Positions 6,403 to 14,265 are shown, counted from the first letter of the stretch. The stretch is DNA of 18,497 bases from Rubrimonas sp036770645 (GCA_036770645.1 DAIPIU010000050.1:1-18497), one strand, 5' to 3'. Program-made: numbers and translations. The notes: generated by a model from the sequence alone, not told the origin.

Positions 6403-7038
6403 ATGACCGAGCGTGCCGCGGCCCCTGTCCTGTTCCTGCTGCCTCTCGCCTGGAGCCCCGGCCCGGGGAACATGTCCTTCGCGGCGCTGGGGGCGCGGTT
6501 CGGCTTCCGGGCGACACTGCCGGCATCGATCGGCTATCATGTCGCGACCCTGGCCGTCACTTCCATCGTCGGTCTCGGCTTCTCGGTTGCGACGGCGCGG
6601 CTCGGCGGCGCGCTCGAACTCATCCGACTTGCCGGAGCGGCCTGTGTCCTGTGGCTCGCGACGCGGCTTTGGCAGGCCGGTTCCCTCGGGTCGTGCGAGG
6701 AAGCACCGCCGGCGGGTTTCGCGGATGGCGCCGTCCTGCCGCTTCCCAACCCCACGGCCCATGCGATCATCCTGCTGATGTTCGCGCAGTTTCTGCCGCC
6801 AGAGGCGCCCGTATCGGCGGCCGCCGCCATAAGCGTTCCGTTCACGCACAACAACCTGATCGCCTTCACGGCATGGAGCGCGGCGGGCCACGCTCTGATG
6901 CGCCTGTTCGCCGGCGGGCGGTCGGCGCGCGGCATGAACCGGCTGTTCGCCTTCAGTCTCGCCGGGGTGGCGATCCGGATGGCGGTGCGGTGGCGCCCGG
7001 CGACGACGATCCTCACAGCCGACGCGCCCGCGTCATGA
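6403..7038 (+). CDS. LysE family exporter (second copy)
   Basis: This membrane protein of 211 residues belongs to the LysE/RhtB exporter family. Helix 1 ends in the family motif WSPGPGNMSF. Further hydrophobic segments include GYHVATLAVTSIVGLGFSVA and LIRLAGAACVLWLATRLW, and the mid-protein signature appears as LPNPTAHAIILLMFAQFLPP. I prefer ATG 6403 to ATG 6391, four codons upstream, because GGGA (6393-6396) is spaced six bases before it and family members start MTxE just ahead of helix 1. It is only distantly similar to the copy at 648. The 3' end overlaps the convergent EamA gene by 26 bp. It has no copy of the shared upstream element; a G-rich near-match at 6312 lacks the TTCAAG half. Confidence 0.88.
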   Translation: MTERAAAPVLFLLPLAWSPGPGNMSFAALGARFGFRATLPASIGYHVATLAVTSIVGLGFSVATARLGGALELIRLAGAACVLWLATRLWQAGSLGSCEEAPPAGFADGAVLPLPNPTAHAIILLMFAQFLPPEAPVSAAAAISVPFTHNNLIAFTAWSAAGHALMRLFAGGRSARGMNRLFAFSLAGVAIRMAVRWRPATTILTADAPAS

Positions 7039-7903
7039 GGAGCCCGGCCACGACGATCGCCGCCATGCCGGCCAGCGCCGCCGCCCCAGGCCGCTCGCCG
7101 AAGGCGAGCCAGCCACAGAGAACCGCGAGCGGCGGCATGACGAACATCGCCAGCGACGCGTTCACGGCGCCCGCGGCGGCCACCAGCCGCTGGTTGAGCC
7201 AGGCGGGCAGCGCGATCGCGACGGTGGCGAGCGCCACAAGGGCGAACCACTGACCGGGCGGGAGCGCCGGCGGGAGGTCGGGCGCGGCGAGGACGGCCAT
7301 GGGGGCCAGCGCCACGGCGGAGACGGCAAGCATCGCGGCCGTCAGGCGGAGGGGCTGCACCGACCCCAGACGGCGGAGCGCGACGACGCCGAGCGCATAG
7401 CTCAGAGACGCCAGAAGCGCGGCCAGCTCCCCGGCCGCGTCGCGTCCGACCCCGTCGACGAGCACATCGACGCCGATCACGAGCACGACGCCGACGAGGC
7501 CGACACCCAGCCCGGTCAGTCCGACGGCCCCCAGCCGCTCTCCGCGCTTGAGGAGCCATGCGAAAGCGGCGGTGAACAGGGGCGTTGCACCGTAGAGAAT
7601 GCCGCCGAGACCGCTTGCGATGCGCTGGAGGCCCCATGCCATCGCGACGAACGGGATCGCCACGAGCAGGAAACCCAGCAGCGCGGCATCGCCGAGGCGG
7701 ACCCGCGCGGCGCGGGCGCGCGGGTCGGCCATCACCATCAGCCACATCAGCGGCGCCGCGATCGCCGCGCGAAGGAACGACAGCATCAGGGGATCGAGCG
7801 CCGTCACGAGCGCCTTGCCGAGGGCGGGCGAGGCGGCGAAGCCAGCCGCTGTCGCGAGCAGAAGCGCGAAGGCCGGGCGGTCGAGGCCGGCCCCGGCGCT
7901 CAT
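7013..7903 (-). CDS. EamA/DMT-family exporter (first copy)
   Basis: This 296-residue protein has about ten membrane helices arranged as two EamA repeats. Repeat 1 runs from AFALLLATAAGFAASPALGK to the LVGVVLVIGVDVL helix. Repeat 2 starts at ELAALLASLSYALGVVALRR and ends at AGMAAIVVAGLLMTRARRL. The family signature is LASLSYALGVVALRR; GGILYGATPLFTAAFAWLL is the helix just before the repeat boundary. DMT exporters move amino acids, nucleosides, drugs or cations; the substrate is unknown. Start ATG 7903 overlaps the stop of the hydrolase gene (ATGA, 7900-7903), so enzyme and exporter are coupled. The 3' end overlaps the convergent LysE gene. Transcription probably starts at the element before the hydrolase. 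Confidence 0.92.
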   Translation of the reverse strand: MSAGAGLDRPAFALLLATAAGFAASPALGKALVTALDPLMLSFLRAAIAAPLMWLMVMADPRARAARVRLGDAALLGFLLVAIPFVAMAWGLQRIASGLGGILYGATPLFTAAFAWLLKRGERLGAVGLTGLGVGLVGVVLVIGVDVLVDGVGRDAAGELAALLASLSYALGVVALRRLGSVQPLRLTAAMLAVSAVALAPMAVLAAPDLPPALPPGQWFALVALATVAIALPAWLNQRLVAAAGAVNASLAMFVMPPLAVLCGWLAFGERPGAAALAGMAAIVVAGLLMTRARRL

Positions 7904-8718
7904 CCCGGCCCGAGCATCGCGAACGCCGCGGCGAGGATGGCCTCGGGCGCGTCCTCCTGCACGAGATGGCCCGCATCGGGAACCACGGTCAGGGGCGCGC
8001 CCATCCGCGCCGCCAGCCGCTCCCCCTGAGCGAGCGGGATCCACGCGTCCCTCGCGCCCCAGAGCAGGGCGCGCGGACAGTCGATCTCGCCGAGGCGCGG
8101 CTCGATCATGTCGGTATGCCGCCGGTCCATCCGGGCGATCTGGGCGTAGAAGGCGGGTTGTCCGATCTCGCCCAGCCACGGGGCCCGGTGGATGGCGAGG
8201 TCCGCCTCGCGCAGCGGCCGATGCGCGGCGCCCTGCAGGTAGCCATCCAGCAGCGCTTGATGCGCGCTGCCCGGCAGTCCGGCGAAGGCGGCCTCATGGT
8301 CGCGGACATGGGCGACGAAGGGCGAACCCCATGGCGCGAGCGCGACGGGGTCCGCAAGGGTCAGCGTGCGATAGCGCAGCCCCTGCAGCAGCCAGCCGCG
8401 CAGCGCGGTGGCCCCGCCGAAGTCGTGGGCGAGCACATCGGGGCGATCGAGCCCCCAATGCTCGATCAGCGCCGCCAGCAGCCGGTCCTGCGCGCCGAGC
8501 GAGACGTCGAGCCCCGGCCCCTTGTCCGACAGGCCATAGCCCAGAAGGTCGAACAGGAAGACGCGTCGCACGCGCGCCAGATGCGGCGCGATGCGCCGCC
8601 ACACCTGCGCCGAGAAGGGCGTACCATGGATCAGGACCATCGGCGGCCCCTCGCCGAAACCGGTCCAGGCGACGGCCGCGCCGTCGAAATCGAAACGTCG
8701 GTCGAGGTCGATCAGCAT
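7900..8718 (-). CDS. Alpha/beta hydrolase with Asp nucleophile (dehalogenase/epoxide hydrolase-like)
   Basis: This soluble 272-residue alpha/beta-hydrolase has its oxyanion-hole HGTPF at 31-35. The nucleophile elbow is LAHDFGG with Asp99 in place of the esterase Ser. The cap domain lies around 130-205, the acid is probably Asp224 (WGARDAWIP) and the catalytic His is His251 (DAGHLVQED). An Asp nucleophile is typical of haloalkane and haloacetate dehalogenases and epoxide hydrolases, which attack carbon and form an ester intermediate. The exact substrate needs assay. ATG 8718 gives a standard N-terminus, but no clear Shine-Dalgarno is visible. The gene is coupled to an EamA exporter and carries the shared upstream element 56 nt before its start. 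Confidence 0.92.
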   Translation of the reverse strand: MLIDLDRRFDFDGAAVAWTGFGEGPPMVLIHGTPFSAQVWRRIAPHLARVRRVFLFDLLGYGLSDKGPGLDVSLGAQDRLLAALIEHWGLDRPDVLAHDFGGATALRGWLLQGLRYRTLTLADPVALAPWGSPFVAHVRDHEAAFAGLPGSAHQALLDGYLQGAAHRPLREADLAIHRAPWLGEIGQPAFYAQIARMDRRHTDMIEPRLGEIDCPRALLWGARDAWIPLAQGERLAARMGAPLTVVPDAGHLVQEDAPEAILAAAFAMLGPG

Positions 8719-8751
8719 GCGCGCGCCCACTCGGATCGGATCGACCGATCC

Positions 8752-8789
8752 ATGGCACGGGCGCCCGCGGAGGACTTGAACGATCCTGC
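8752..8789 (-). promoter_or_regulatory. Shared upstream element, site 4 (hydrolase-EamA operon)
   Basis: On the minus strand GCAGGATCGTTCAAG (8789-8775) is identical over all 15 bases to the site before the first DUF1127 gene. It ends 56 nt before ATG 8718, and TGCCAT follows after 17 nt. Confidence 0.6.
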
Positions 8790-9498
8790 GGTTCTGCCGT
8801 GGCCCGCGCCGGCGCTGTCGGCCCGTGGTTCGGCACCCGAACGCGGGCGTTGTCGCCGAGAGCATCCCCTGCCCCCGAGCCGGCAGGCCGATATCCGCCG
8901 CAGGCCGGCCGAGGGCGGCCTCGACGGTCGCGGCGGCGTCCTCATGCACAGCCTCGATGACGATGAGCGCGGTCCGCGTCGCCATGCCGATGGCCGATGC
9001 GGCCGACTGCCGGTTGCGCCAGCGCCGGGCATGCGCGACGCCCGCCGCGCCGGCATGCCCGGGCGGGAACCCGCGCACCGTCGGCGCCAGCGCGCAGACG
9101 GCCCCGGCCCGGGAGGCTCGCCGGGCGCCACGCCGGCATCCGCCGCCGAGGCCTGAAGCGGGCCCGCGATCATCGGCGTGGTGCGGCAGACGCTGCCTGC
9201 CCCGGTCTGCCCGATCGGCGGCGGCCGGCCGCGCGGCGCGAGGCGCGGCCAGCGCATGCGCAGCGCGGCCGCGATCGCCGGAAGGCGCGGCAGGGGGGGG
9301 CGACGCGCTGGGCGGCGGCCGAGACGGGCGGCGGCGCCCCGGCGACCGGCACGCCCGCCATGACGGGCGAACCGACCGACGCCGCGGCGAGGGCTGGGCA
9401 GGTCCGGGCGGCAGGGCGCGGCATGGGCTGGGCCGGGGTGTCGGCATCCTGCCGAAGCTGGACGCGGCGCGCCGCCGGGTCTTGTCCGCCATCGCGGA
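8790..9498. other. Long stretch without a convincing gene
   Basis: Open frames span this region on both strands, but all are Arg/Pro/Ala-rich without family patterns or good starts. The least unlikely is a minus-strand segment starting at 8985 (MATRTALIVIEAVHEDAAAT), which dissolves after about 40 residues and has no ribosome-binding site. A run of eight G lies at 9293-9300. It may be decayed coding DNA. I recognise nothing in it. Confidence 0.55.
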
Positions 9499-10290
9499 TC
9501 AGCGGGCCGCGGCGTAGGCCCCGGGCGGCAGGCCGAAGGTGCGCGTGAACACCCGCGTCATGTGGCTCTGATCGGCGAAGCCGCTCGCCACGGCCGCCTC
9601 CGCGAGGCCCAGCCCGCCTTCGATCAGCCGCCGGGCCATCTGCACGCGGCGCTGCACGAGATAGGCGTGGGGCGTCAGCCCGGTGGCCCGGGCCACGGCC
9701 CGCACGAGCTGGAACCGGCTGAGGCCGCTGACGGCGGCGAGGTCGGCGAGCGGATGGGGCCCCGCGGGGTCGTCGTCCATCAGCGCGAGCGCCCGGCGCA
9801 GGGCGGCGGGCACGCCCCTTGCCGCGGGCGCCGGGCGCACCGCCGCGAGCCGGCGAAGCAGCACCAGCAGCGGGGCCTCCCAAGCGAGGGGCTCGGGCCG
9901 CTCGGCCGTGATCGCGCGCAACACGGCATCCGCCAGATGTGCCACGGCAGGCTCGGCCAGCACCGGCGCCTCGAACTCCGGCGCCGTGGCGGTGTCGAGG
10001 AGCGCCGCCACGCTGTCCGGATCGAGGTAGAGCATCCGCCACCGCCGCGCTTCGCCGATGGGGGCGCCGTCATGCACCTCGCCGGGGTCGACGGTGATGA
10101 CAGCGCCCGGCCCGGCATCCACCATCCCCCGCCCGCTGAACGACCGCTGGGCCCCCGCGTCGATGAGCCCGAAGCCGAACTGGTCGTGGGTGTGGCGGGG
10201 ATAGCGCCGCGCCGACGCGCAGGCGAACGCCACGGCGCCCGGCGCCGCGCAGGGCAGGCGACGGACGGAGGCAGGGGGCTCCGTGGTCAT
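9499..10290 (-). CDS. AraC-family transcriptional regulator (complete)
   Basis: This 263-residue protein has an N-terminal AraC-type cupin (YPRHTHDQFGFGLIDAG, then VITVDPGEVHDGAP) and a C-terminal double HTH: LAAVSGLSRFQLVRAVARAT, then GFADQSHMTRVFTRTFGLPP. The HxHxxxx and 'DPGEVHDG' features place it in the same subfamily as the truncated regulator at 1-651, members of which often sit beside LysE or other exporters. No clear Shine-Dalgarno precedes ATG 10290. The shared element GCAAGATCGTTCAAG ends 58 nt upstream, which suggests that the protein controls itself. Its neighbours are a broken SH3 gene upstream and a gene-poor stretch downstream, so its own exporter partner is not adjacent. It is the best local candidate for the regulator of the shared element, by inference. 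Confidence 0.93.
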   Translation of the reverse strand: MTTEPPASVRRLPCAAPGAVAFACASARRYPRHTHDQFGFGLIDAGAQRSFSGRGMVDAGPGAVITVDPGEVHDGAPIGEARRWRMLYLDPDSVAALLDTATAPEFEAPVLAEPAVAHLADAVLRAITAERPEPLAWEAPLLVLLRRLAAVRPAPAARGVPAALRRALALMDDDPAGPHPLADLAAVSGLSRFQLVRAVARATGLTPHAYLVQRRVQMARRLIEGGLGLAEAAVASGFADQSHMTRVFTRTFGLPPGAYAAAR

Positions 10291-10324
10291 GACAGGCGGT
10301 CGAGCTGCGACATGGGGCCGGCGC

Positions 10325-10363
10325 GTAGCACGCCTCTCGAGCCGGCACCTTGAACGATCTTGC
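10325..10363 (-). promoter_or_regulatory. Shared upstream element, site 5 (AraC gene)
   Basis: On the minus strand GCAAGATCGTTCAAG (10363-10349) differs from sites 1 and 4 by one base. It lies 58 nt before ATG 10290, and TGCTAC follows after 18 nt. Its position fits autoregulation of the AraC gene. Confidence 0.6.
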
Positions 10364-10444
10364 AGCAGACCGGACGCGGGCGGCGAGACTGCGGCGCGAT
10401 CATCGGCGCTGGACCCGGCCCTGGCCGCGTGCCGCGGCCGCACG

Positions 10445-10816
10445 TCATTCCGCCAGCGCCGGAACGGCATCGGGGGGCGAGGCCCGCGCCGCCCGGCGCG
10501 TCTTCGACGCGCACGAACCCGCTCTCGCCGAGGATCAGCCGAAACCGGTCGCCCTGCGGGCGGAGAACTCCAGCGCGGAAAAATCGCGCACCATCCGCCA
10601 CCCGACCGGGCGGGGCTCGCACCAGCTGTCCGGCACCCAGCCCGCCCGACCATCCGGCCCCGTGCACCTGGTCCACCCCCTGCAATCGGTCTCCCTCGAT
10701 CCGTCGGTGACGGGTTGGACGACATCCCCCTCGGCCACGACGATGGGGTCGCCGCAGGGCCTCTCGCAGCCGCAGCGCGCAACGGCATGGGTGTCGTCGG
10801 GAAAGATGTAGCGCAA
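10445..10816 (-). pseudogene. SH3 domain protein, frameshifted twice
   Basis: The start is a TTG at 10816, preceded by AAGGAG five bases upstream. The first SH3-like domain is intact (DPIVVAEGDVVQ, then RGWTRCTGPDGRAGWVPDSW). The second begins VRDFSALEFSAR and then hits a TGA at 10535. One frame over it continues as GDRFRLILGESGFVRVEDAP, GGAGLAP. A second shift at a run of six C (10472-10477 on the plus strand) restores the first frame, which ends DAVPALAE-stop at 10445. A missing base near 10558 and an extra base in the C run thus cancel, giving about 123 codons, a normal length for bacterial tandem-SH3 proteins. It is either an inactive gene or two sequence errors. Function in this family is unknown. 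Confidence 0.72.
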
Positions 10817-11127
10817 GAGCGCTCCTTGTGGCCTGGTCCGGATCCGGCGACCGCCGCCTTCCGGCGAGCCTGCCGGCCGCGAGGGGCAGCGGCTTGCATC
10901 CGATTGCGGCCATCGCGCCGGTCCTCGACCGCACGGATGCGGGCCGCTGGGGCGTTCCAGCCTCCCGAGGGGCTTGCCGCCACCCCCGGGCTTCTATCGC
11001 GCGATCCGCAGCGATGCGGCCGGAACGCGGCCGTAGGCGGACCGACCAGAGACACCGCGGCCGCGGGCGACCCTGCCCGCGCGCCGACGCCGGCATCGCG
11101 CCGCCAGCCCACCCGACCGGAGACCGG
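10817..11127. other. Divergent intergenic region
   Basis: These 311 bp separate the SH3 gene (minus) from the membrane protein (plus). Only the Shine-Dalgarno of the SH3 gene is evident at the left edge. No gene or repeat is supported. Confidence 0.6.
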
Positions 11128-11577
11128 ATGATGCCCGGGCCCCTTCACCCCGTGGCGGGCGGCGTCGCCCTCGCCATCATCGCGCTGTTCTGGCGCGCAA
11201 CGCTCGCCAGCGAACCGTTCGGCGGGCCGGGCGCCGTCCTCGCCGTCAAGACGGCGATCCCCTGGGGCTTTGTGCTGCTGATCACGGCGCTCGCCGCGGC
11301 GGGCGGCACGGGGTCGCGGCTCGCCCGCACCCGGCGCGGGCCGCTCATCGAGGCGAGGCGACGCCGGATGCGGCTTGCGGCGCTCAACGGGGTTTTCGTG
11401 CTGGTGCCGTCGGCCCTGTTTCTGGCGGCCAGAGCCCGGGCGGGGGTCTTCGACGGCGCTTTTCATGCGGTTCAGGCCATCGAACTGATCGCGGGAGCCG
11501 TGAACCTCGCCATTCTGGGGCAAAACCTGCGCGACGGCCTGCGGATTTCGGGCCGGCTTGGCCGATGCCGCACATGA
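11128..11577 (+). CDS. Conserved four-helix membrane protein
   Basis: This protein of 149 residues has four clear hydrophobic helices: LHPVAGGVALAIIALFW, AIPWGFVLLITALAAAGG, LAALNGVFVLVPSALFLAA and AVQAIELIAGAVNLAILG. A basic loop (RLARTRRGPLIEARRRRMR) joins helices 2 and 3. The layout, with VKTAIPWGF and FHAVQAIELIAGAVNL, matches a conserved inner-membrane protein of unknown function that I recall from Rhodobacterales-type genomes; I know no assigned role. Two adjacent ATGs (11128 and 11131) could serve as the start, with no strong ribosome-binding site. The gene stands alone on the plus strand and converges on the GNAT gene, with 167 bp between the stops. Confidence 0.82.
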   Translation: MMPGPLHPVAGGVALAIIALFWRATLASEPFGGPGAVLAVKTAIPWGFVLLITALAAAGGTGSRLARTRRGPLIEARRRRMRLAALNGVFVLVPSALFLAARARAGVFDGAFHAVQAIELIAGAVNLAILGQNLRDGLRISGRLGRCRT

Positions 11578-11744
11578 CCCTGCCGGAGGACGGCCCGCCC
11601 CCTCGCCGAATGCGCGCCGTGCGGCCCGGACCCGCCGGAACCTGCCGGCGCCGCAGCGGGCGGCCGGCGTCCCGAACGGCGCCTGCCGCCCCTCGAACCG
11701 CCCGGCAGGGGCGGGGGCGTCGGATCGCCGGCGACTTCGGAGGC

Positions 11745-12281
11745 TCAGTGCCGGGCAGGCCGCCCCCTGTGGGTCCGGGAAGCCTCCCAGGCCTGTCGCT
11801 CCAGCCGAAGCCGCACCGCGGCCGCGGTCGCGTTGCGGCCATGCGAGAACGCGGCCGTCCGGCCCGCGTCCCGGAAGCCGAGCCTGTCCAGCGTGCGGAG
11901 CGAGGCCAGATTGTCCCGGAACACGCGGGCTTCGAGCCGGCGCAGGCCGACCCCGCGAAACGCGACGGCCAGAACGGCCATGCCGGCCTCGGTCGCATAG
12001 CCGCGGCCCAGCGCCTGCCGCGCGAGCCAGAAACCGAACTCGCCGCGCAGGCCGATCACCCCGATCAGGCGGCCGTCGTCGATCCCGAACACCGGCAGGC
12101 CGGGACCCGAGACGCGCCGGATCAGGGCGGCCGCGTCGCGCGGACGGTATGGCGTCCTCGCAAGCCGCAGGAAGCGCGCGACATCGCGGTCATCGGTCAG
12201 CCTGGCCAGCCCCGGCGCATCGGCGGGGCGCAGTGCGCTCAACGCCAGCCGCTCGGTTCGAAGCGTCGTCACGCGAGGCAT
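11745..12281 (-). CDS. GNAT acetyltransferase
   Basis: This 178-residue RimJ/RimL-like (Acetyltransf_3) enzyme opens TLRTERLALSALRPADAPGL. The acetyl-CoA loop is in ALGRGYATEAGMAVLAVAFR, followed by LRRLEARVFRDNLASLRTLD, with the conserved Asn and the Leu-Gly-Phe of RLGFRDAG. The family acetylates amines on proteins, peptides or small molecules; the acceptor is unknown. Its ATG (12281) lies 13 bases inside the 3' end of the VOC gene and one frame over, so it is the last gene of the MFS-VOC-GNAT unit. If the VOC frameshift is real, upstream translation would end early and coupling to this gene might be weakened. Confidence 0.92.
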   Translation of the reverse strand: MPRVTTLRTERLALSALRPADAPGLARLTDDRDVARFLRLARTPYRPRDAAALIRRVSGPGLPVFGIDDGRLIGVIGLRGEFGFWLARQALGRGYATEAGMAVLAVAFRGVGLRRLEARVFRDNLASLRTLDRLGFRDAGRTAAFSHGRNATAAAVRLRLERQAWEASRTHRGRPARH

Positions 12282-12657
12282 TCGACCTCGATCCGGTCGG
12301 GATCCCCGAACGGCGCCGCGCGGCGGTCCGGCGCGCCATGCGCAAAGGGATGGCGGTCGTCGTGGAGCAGGCGGATCCCCTCATCGCCGCAATGCGGCCG
12401 GATCCGATCCGCCCTCTCCCGGCTGCCCGACGCGAAGGCGGGATGATCGAGACCGGCCGCGCGACGGCGATGGGGCGGCCCGCATGCCGCGGCGGCGCCT
12501 GCACGAAGGTCGGGTAGCCGGGCTCGCCGTCGCGGGCGAGCGCGAAGCGGTCGTCCCGGCGCGCCCGCTCGCCGAAGCCGGCATGGGGCAGCGGCCCGGC
12601 AAAGAACCGGCGCGTCACGGTCGGGTTCGAGACGCGGATCTCGGCATGGCGGATCAT
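12269..12657 (-). pseudogene. VOC family protein, frameshifted
   Basis: The N-terminal half reads from ATG 12657 (preceded by GGGAGGGG): MIRHAEIRVSNPTVTRRFFA, then DGEPGYPTFVQAPP, a standard VOC opening. After about residue 68 (near 12455) this frame loses all family pattern. The next frame carries the second half: LDHPAFASGSRERADRI, then IRLLHDDRHPFAHGAPDRRA and FGDPDRIEVECLA-stop at 12269, with the family's 'RHPFAGGPD' and 'DPDRI-x-VE' signatures. Joined, they give a normal length of about 128 residues. A single indel in the tract gcgcggccggtctcg would explain it. The gene lies 55 bp after the MFS gene and overlaps the GNAT start. Confidence 0.8.
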
Positions 12658-12712
12658 CGGCCCCTCCCGATGCGCGAGGACCGCGGAAGGCGCAGCCATG
12701 CCTCGCCGCCGG

Positions 12713-13891
12713 TCATCCCTGCGCCAGCGGCGGCTGCGCAAGCGCCATCAGCGCCGCCAGCCCGAGGCCGCCCGCCGACAGGGCCAGCGCCGCGGCAAGG
12801 CCGCCCGCGGCATCCGCCAGCGCCCCCGCGAGGACCGGCCCCGCCGTCTGGCCAAGGCTGAATGCGACCGTCATCGCCGCCACGCCGCCCGGCCACGCCG
12901 CTCGGTCGAGGTTGCGGCGCACGAACTGCGTGGTGCTCGCGACGACGGCGAAGAAGCAGGCGCCGAACAGCGCCGCCGAAGCGACGATCCAGCCGATGGC
13001 GTCTCCGGCGAGGGGCAGCACGGCCCCGACCCCGCACAGGGCCGACAGCACCGAGAAGGCGCGCGCCGGCGCAACCCGCTCCAGCAACCGCGCCCAGAGC
13101 CACGGCGCCGCCATCCCGGCCGCGCCGATCAGCACCCAGAACCCCGCCTGCCCCGCCCCCGCGCCCCAGGCGGCCCGCACCCAGGCGAAGACGAAGGTCA
13201 TGTAGCCGATGTAGCCGAAACCGAACATCGCATAGGCCAGCAGGATCGGCGCCATCGCCGCCAGGGGCGCGCGCCCCGGCGGACCGCCCGCTCCGGCGCG
13301 CGGGGCCCCGCGCCCGAGGAGCGACAGCGCGAGCGGCGCCGCCATCGCCACGGACAGTCCGGCGAGCAGCAGCCACGCCTCCGGCCAGCCGCCGCCCAGC
13401 GCGAACCAAGTCGGCATCGCCGCGCCCGAGACCGCGATGCCGAAGCCCGGCCCCGCATAGAACAGCCCCAGCAGCATCCCGCCCCGCGCCCCATGCGCCA
13501 TGGTCGCGGCCAGGACCCCGCCCGCAACGAACGCGAGCGCGCCCCCGGCCCCCGTCAGCAGACGCAGCGCGGAAAGGATGACGAGATCGCCCGTCGCCGC
13601 GCAGCCGGCCATGCCGACGATGGAAAGGGCTACGCCCCAGAGCACCGTCGCCGGTCCGCCGAGACGCGCCATCGCCGGGGCCGCCGCCAGCGCGCCGAGC
13701 ATGTAGCCGGCGGCATTGGCCCCGTTGAGCCAACCCGCCTCCGCCCAGGTCCAGCCCAGCGCCGCCGCCATGGCGGGCAGCACCAGCGCATAGGCGAAGC
13801 GTCCCAGTCCGAGCGCGATCCCCGGCGCCATGGCGAGCGCGACCAGCGTGAGGATCGCCCTCCTCGCATCGGCGTCAGGCGGCGTCGCCAT
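12713..13891 (-). CDS. YbfB/YjiJ-type MFS transporter
   Basis: This 392-residue major facilitator protein has about twelve membrane helices. Helix 1 contains ALGLGRFAYALVLPAMA, the 'G-x-GRF-x-Y-x-x-x-LP' signature of the YbfB/YjiJ group. Later helices include WLNGANAAGYMLGALAAAPA, ALRLLTGAGGALAFVAGGVL, LAYAMFGFGYIGYMTFVFAW and VAFSLGQTAGPVLAGALADA. Substrates of this group are mostly unknown, and efflux is usual. ATG 13891 is preferred because it lies shortly before helix 1 and has AGGGA upstream; ATG 13948 would add 19 atypical residues. It is the first gene of the unit that continues with the VOC and GNAT genes. A weak relative of the shared element (13961-13947) is 55 nt upstream. Confidence 0.92.
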   Translation of the reverse strand: MATPPDADARRAILTLVALAMAPGIALGLGRFAYALVLPAMAAALGWTWAEAGWLNGANAAGYMLGALAAAPAMARLGGPATVLWGVALSIVGMAGCAATGDLVILSALRLLTGAGGALAFVAGGVLAATMAHGARGGMLLGLFYAGPGFGIAVSGAAMPTWFALGGGWPEAWLLLAGLSVAMAAPLALSLLGRGAPRAGAGGPPGRAPLAAMAPILLAYAMFGFGYIGYMTFVFAWVRAAWGAGAGQAGFWVLIGAAGMAAPWLWARLLERVAPARAFSVLSALCGVGAVLPLAGDAIGWIVASAALFGACFFAVVASTTQFVRRNLDRAAWPGGVAAMTVAFSLGQTAGPVLAGALADAAGGLAAALALSAGGLGLAALMALAQPPLAQG

Positions 13892-13924
13892 CGCGGGTCC
13901 CTGCTGTTCGACGCCATCCACCCG

Positions 13925-13961
13925 GCGCAGAGTCGCCGGCGACGCCATTCGATCATCCTGG
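13925..13961 (-). promoter_or_regulatory. Possible weak copy of the shared element (MFS operon)
   Basis: On the minus strand CCAGGATGATCGAAT (13961-13947) agrees with GCAGGATCGTTCAAG at only about 9-10 of 15 positions. It lies 55 nt before ATG 13891, with TGCGCC after 17 nt. The position agrees with the strong sites; the sequence match alone would not be convincing. Confidence 0.25.
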
Positions 13962-14265
13962 GTCCCGCGGCTGCGGGCTTGCACGCGATTGCTCTGCGCG
14001 GACGCAATTTCTCGCAAGAAGGAGCAAGGCCTGCGGGGCGACTGTCGACCGAACGTCGATGTTCGGAACAGCAGCGAGGCCATGCCGTGCGCGAAGATCG
14101 GGCTGGATCCAACCGAGATGGGACCGCCTCCGGTTTGCACGGGCGCGCGACTGGCGCGGCGACAGGGGTCGGCATGTCCCCGTAGCCCGGCCTGCCGGAA
14201 GGTCGGGTGGCTCGGCCCGTCGCCAGCGCCGGCGGCCGCGACGTGGCCCTGCCCAGGGCCCGGCG
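13962..14265. other. Gene-free upstream region
   Basis: No supported gene is seen. The stretch near 13990-14030 (gcaatttctcgcaagaagga) is distinctly less GC-rich than its surroundings and contains TTCT-cgca-AGAA, so it may hold regulatory sites for the MFS operon. Confidence 0.5.

Noticed and set aside
8778..8794. GAAC-n9-GTTC as a LexA-type box
   Set aside because: Alphaproteobacterial LexA boxes are direct repeats GTTC-n7-GTTC. Here the orientation and spacing differ, and the GAAC belongs to the shared element.
8865..8985. Minus-strand segment starting MATRTALIVIEAVHEDAAAT as a small gene
   Set aside because: It has no ribosome-binding site and no family match, and the pattern is lost after about 40 residues.
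11640..11744. Terminator hairpin between the membrane protein and GNAT genes
   Set aside because: CTGCCG...CGGCAG can pair, but the loop is long, no T-run follows and GC-rich pairing arises easily by chance here.
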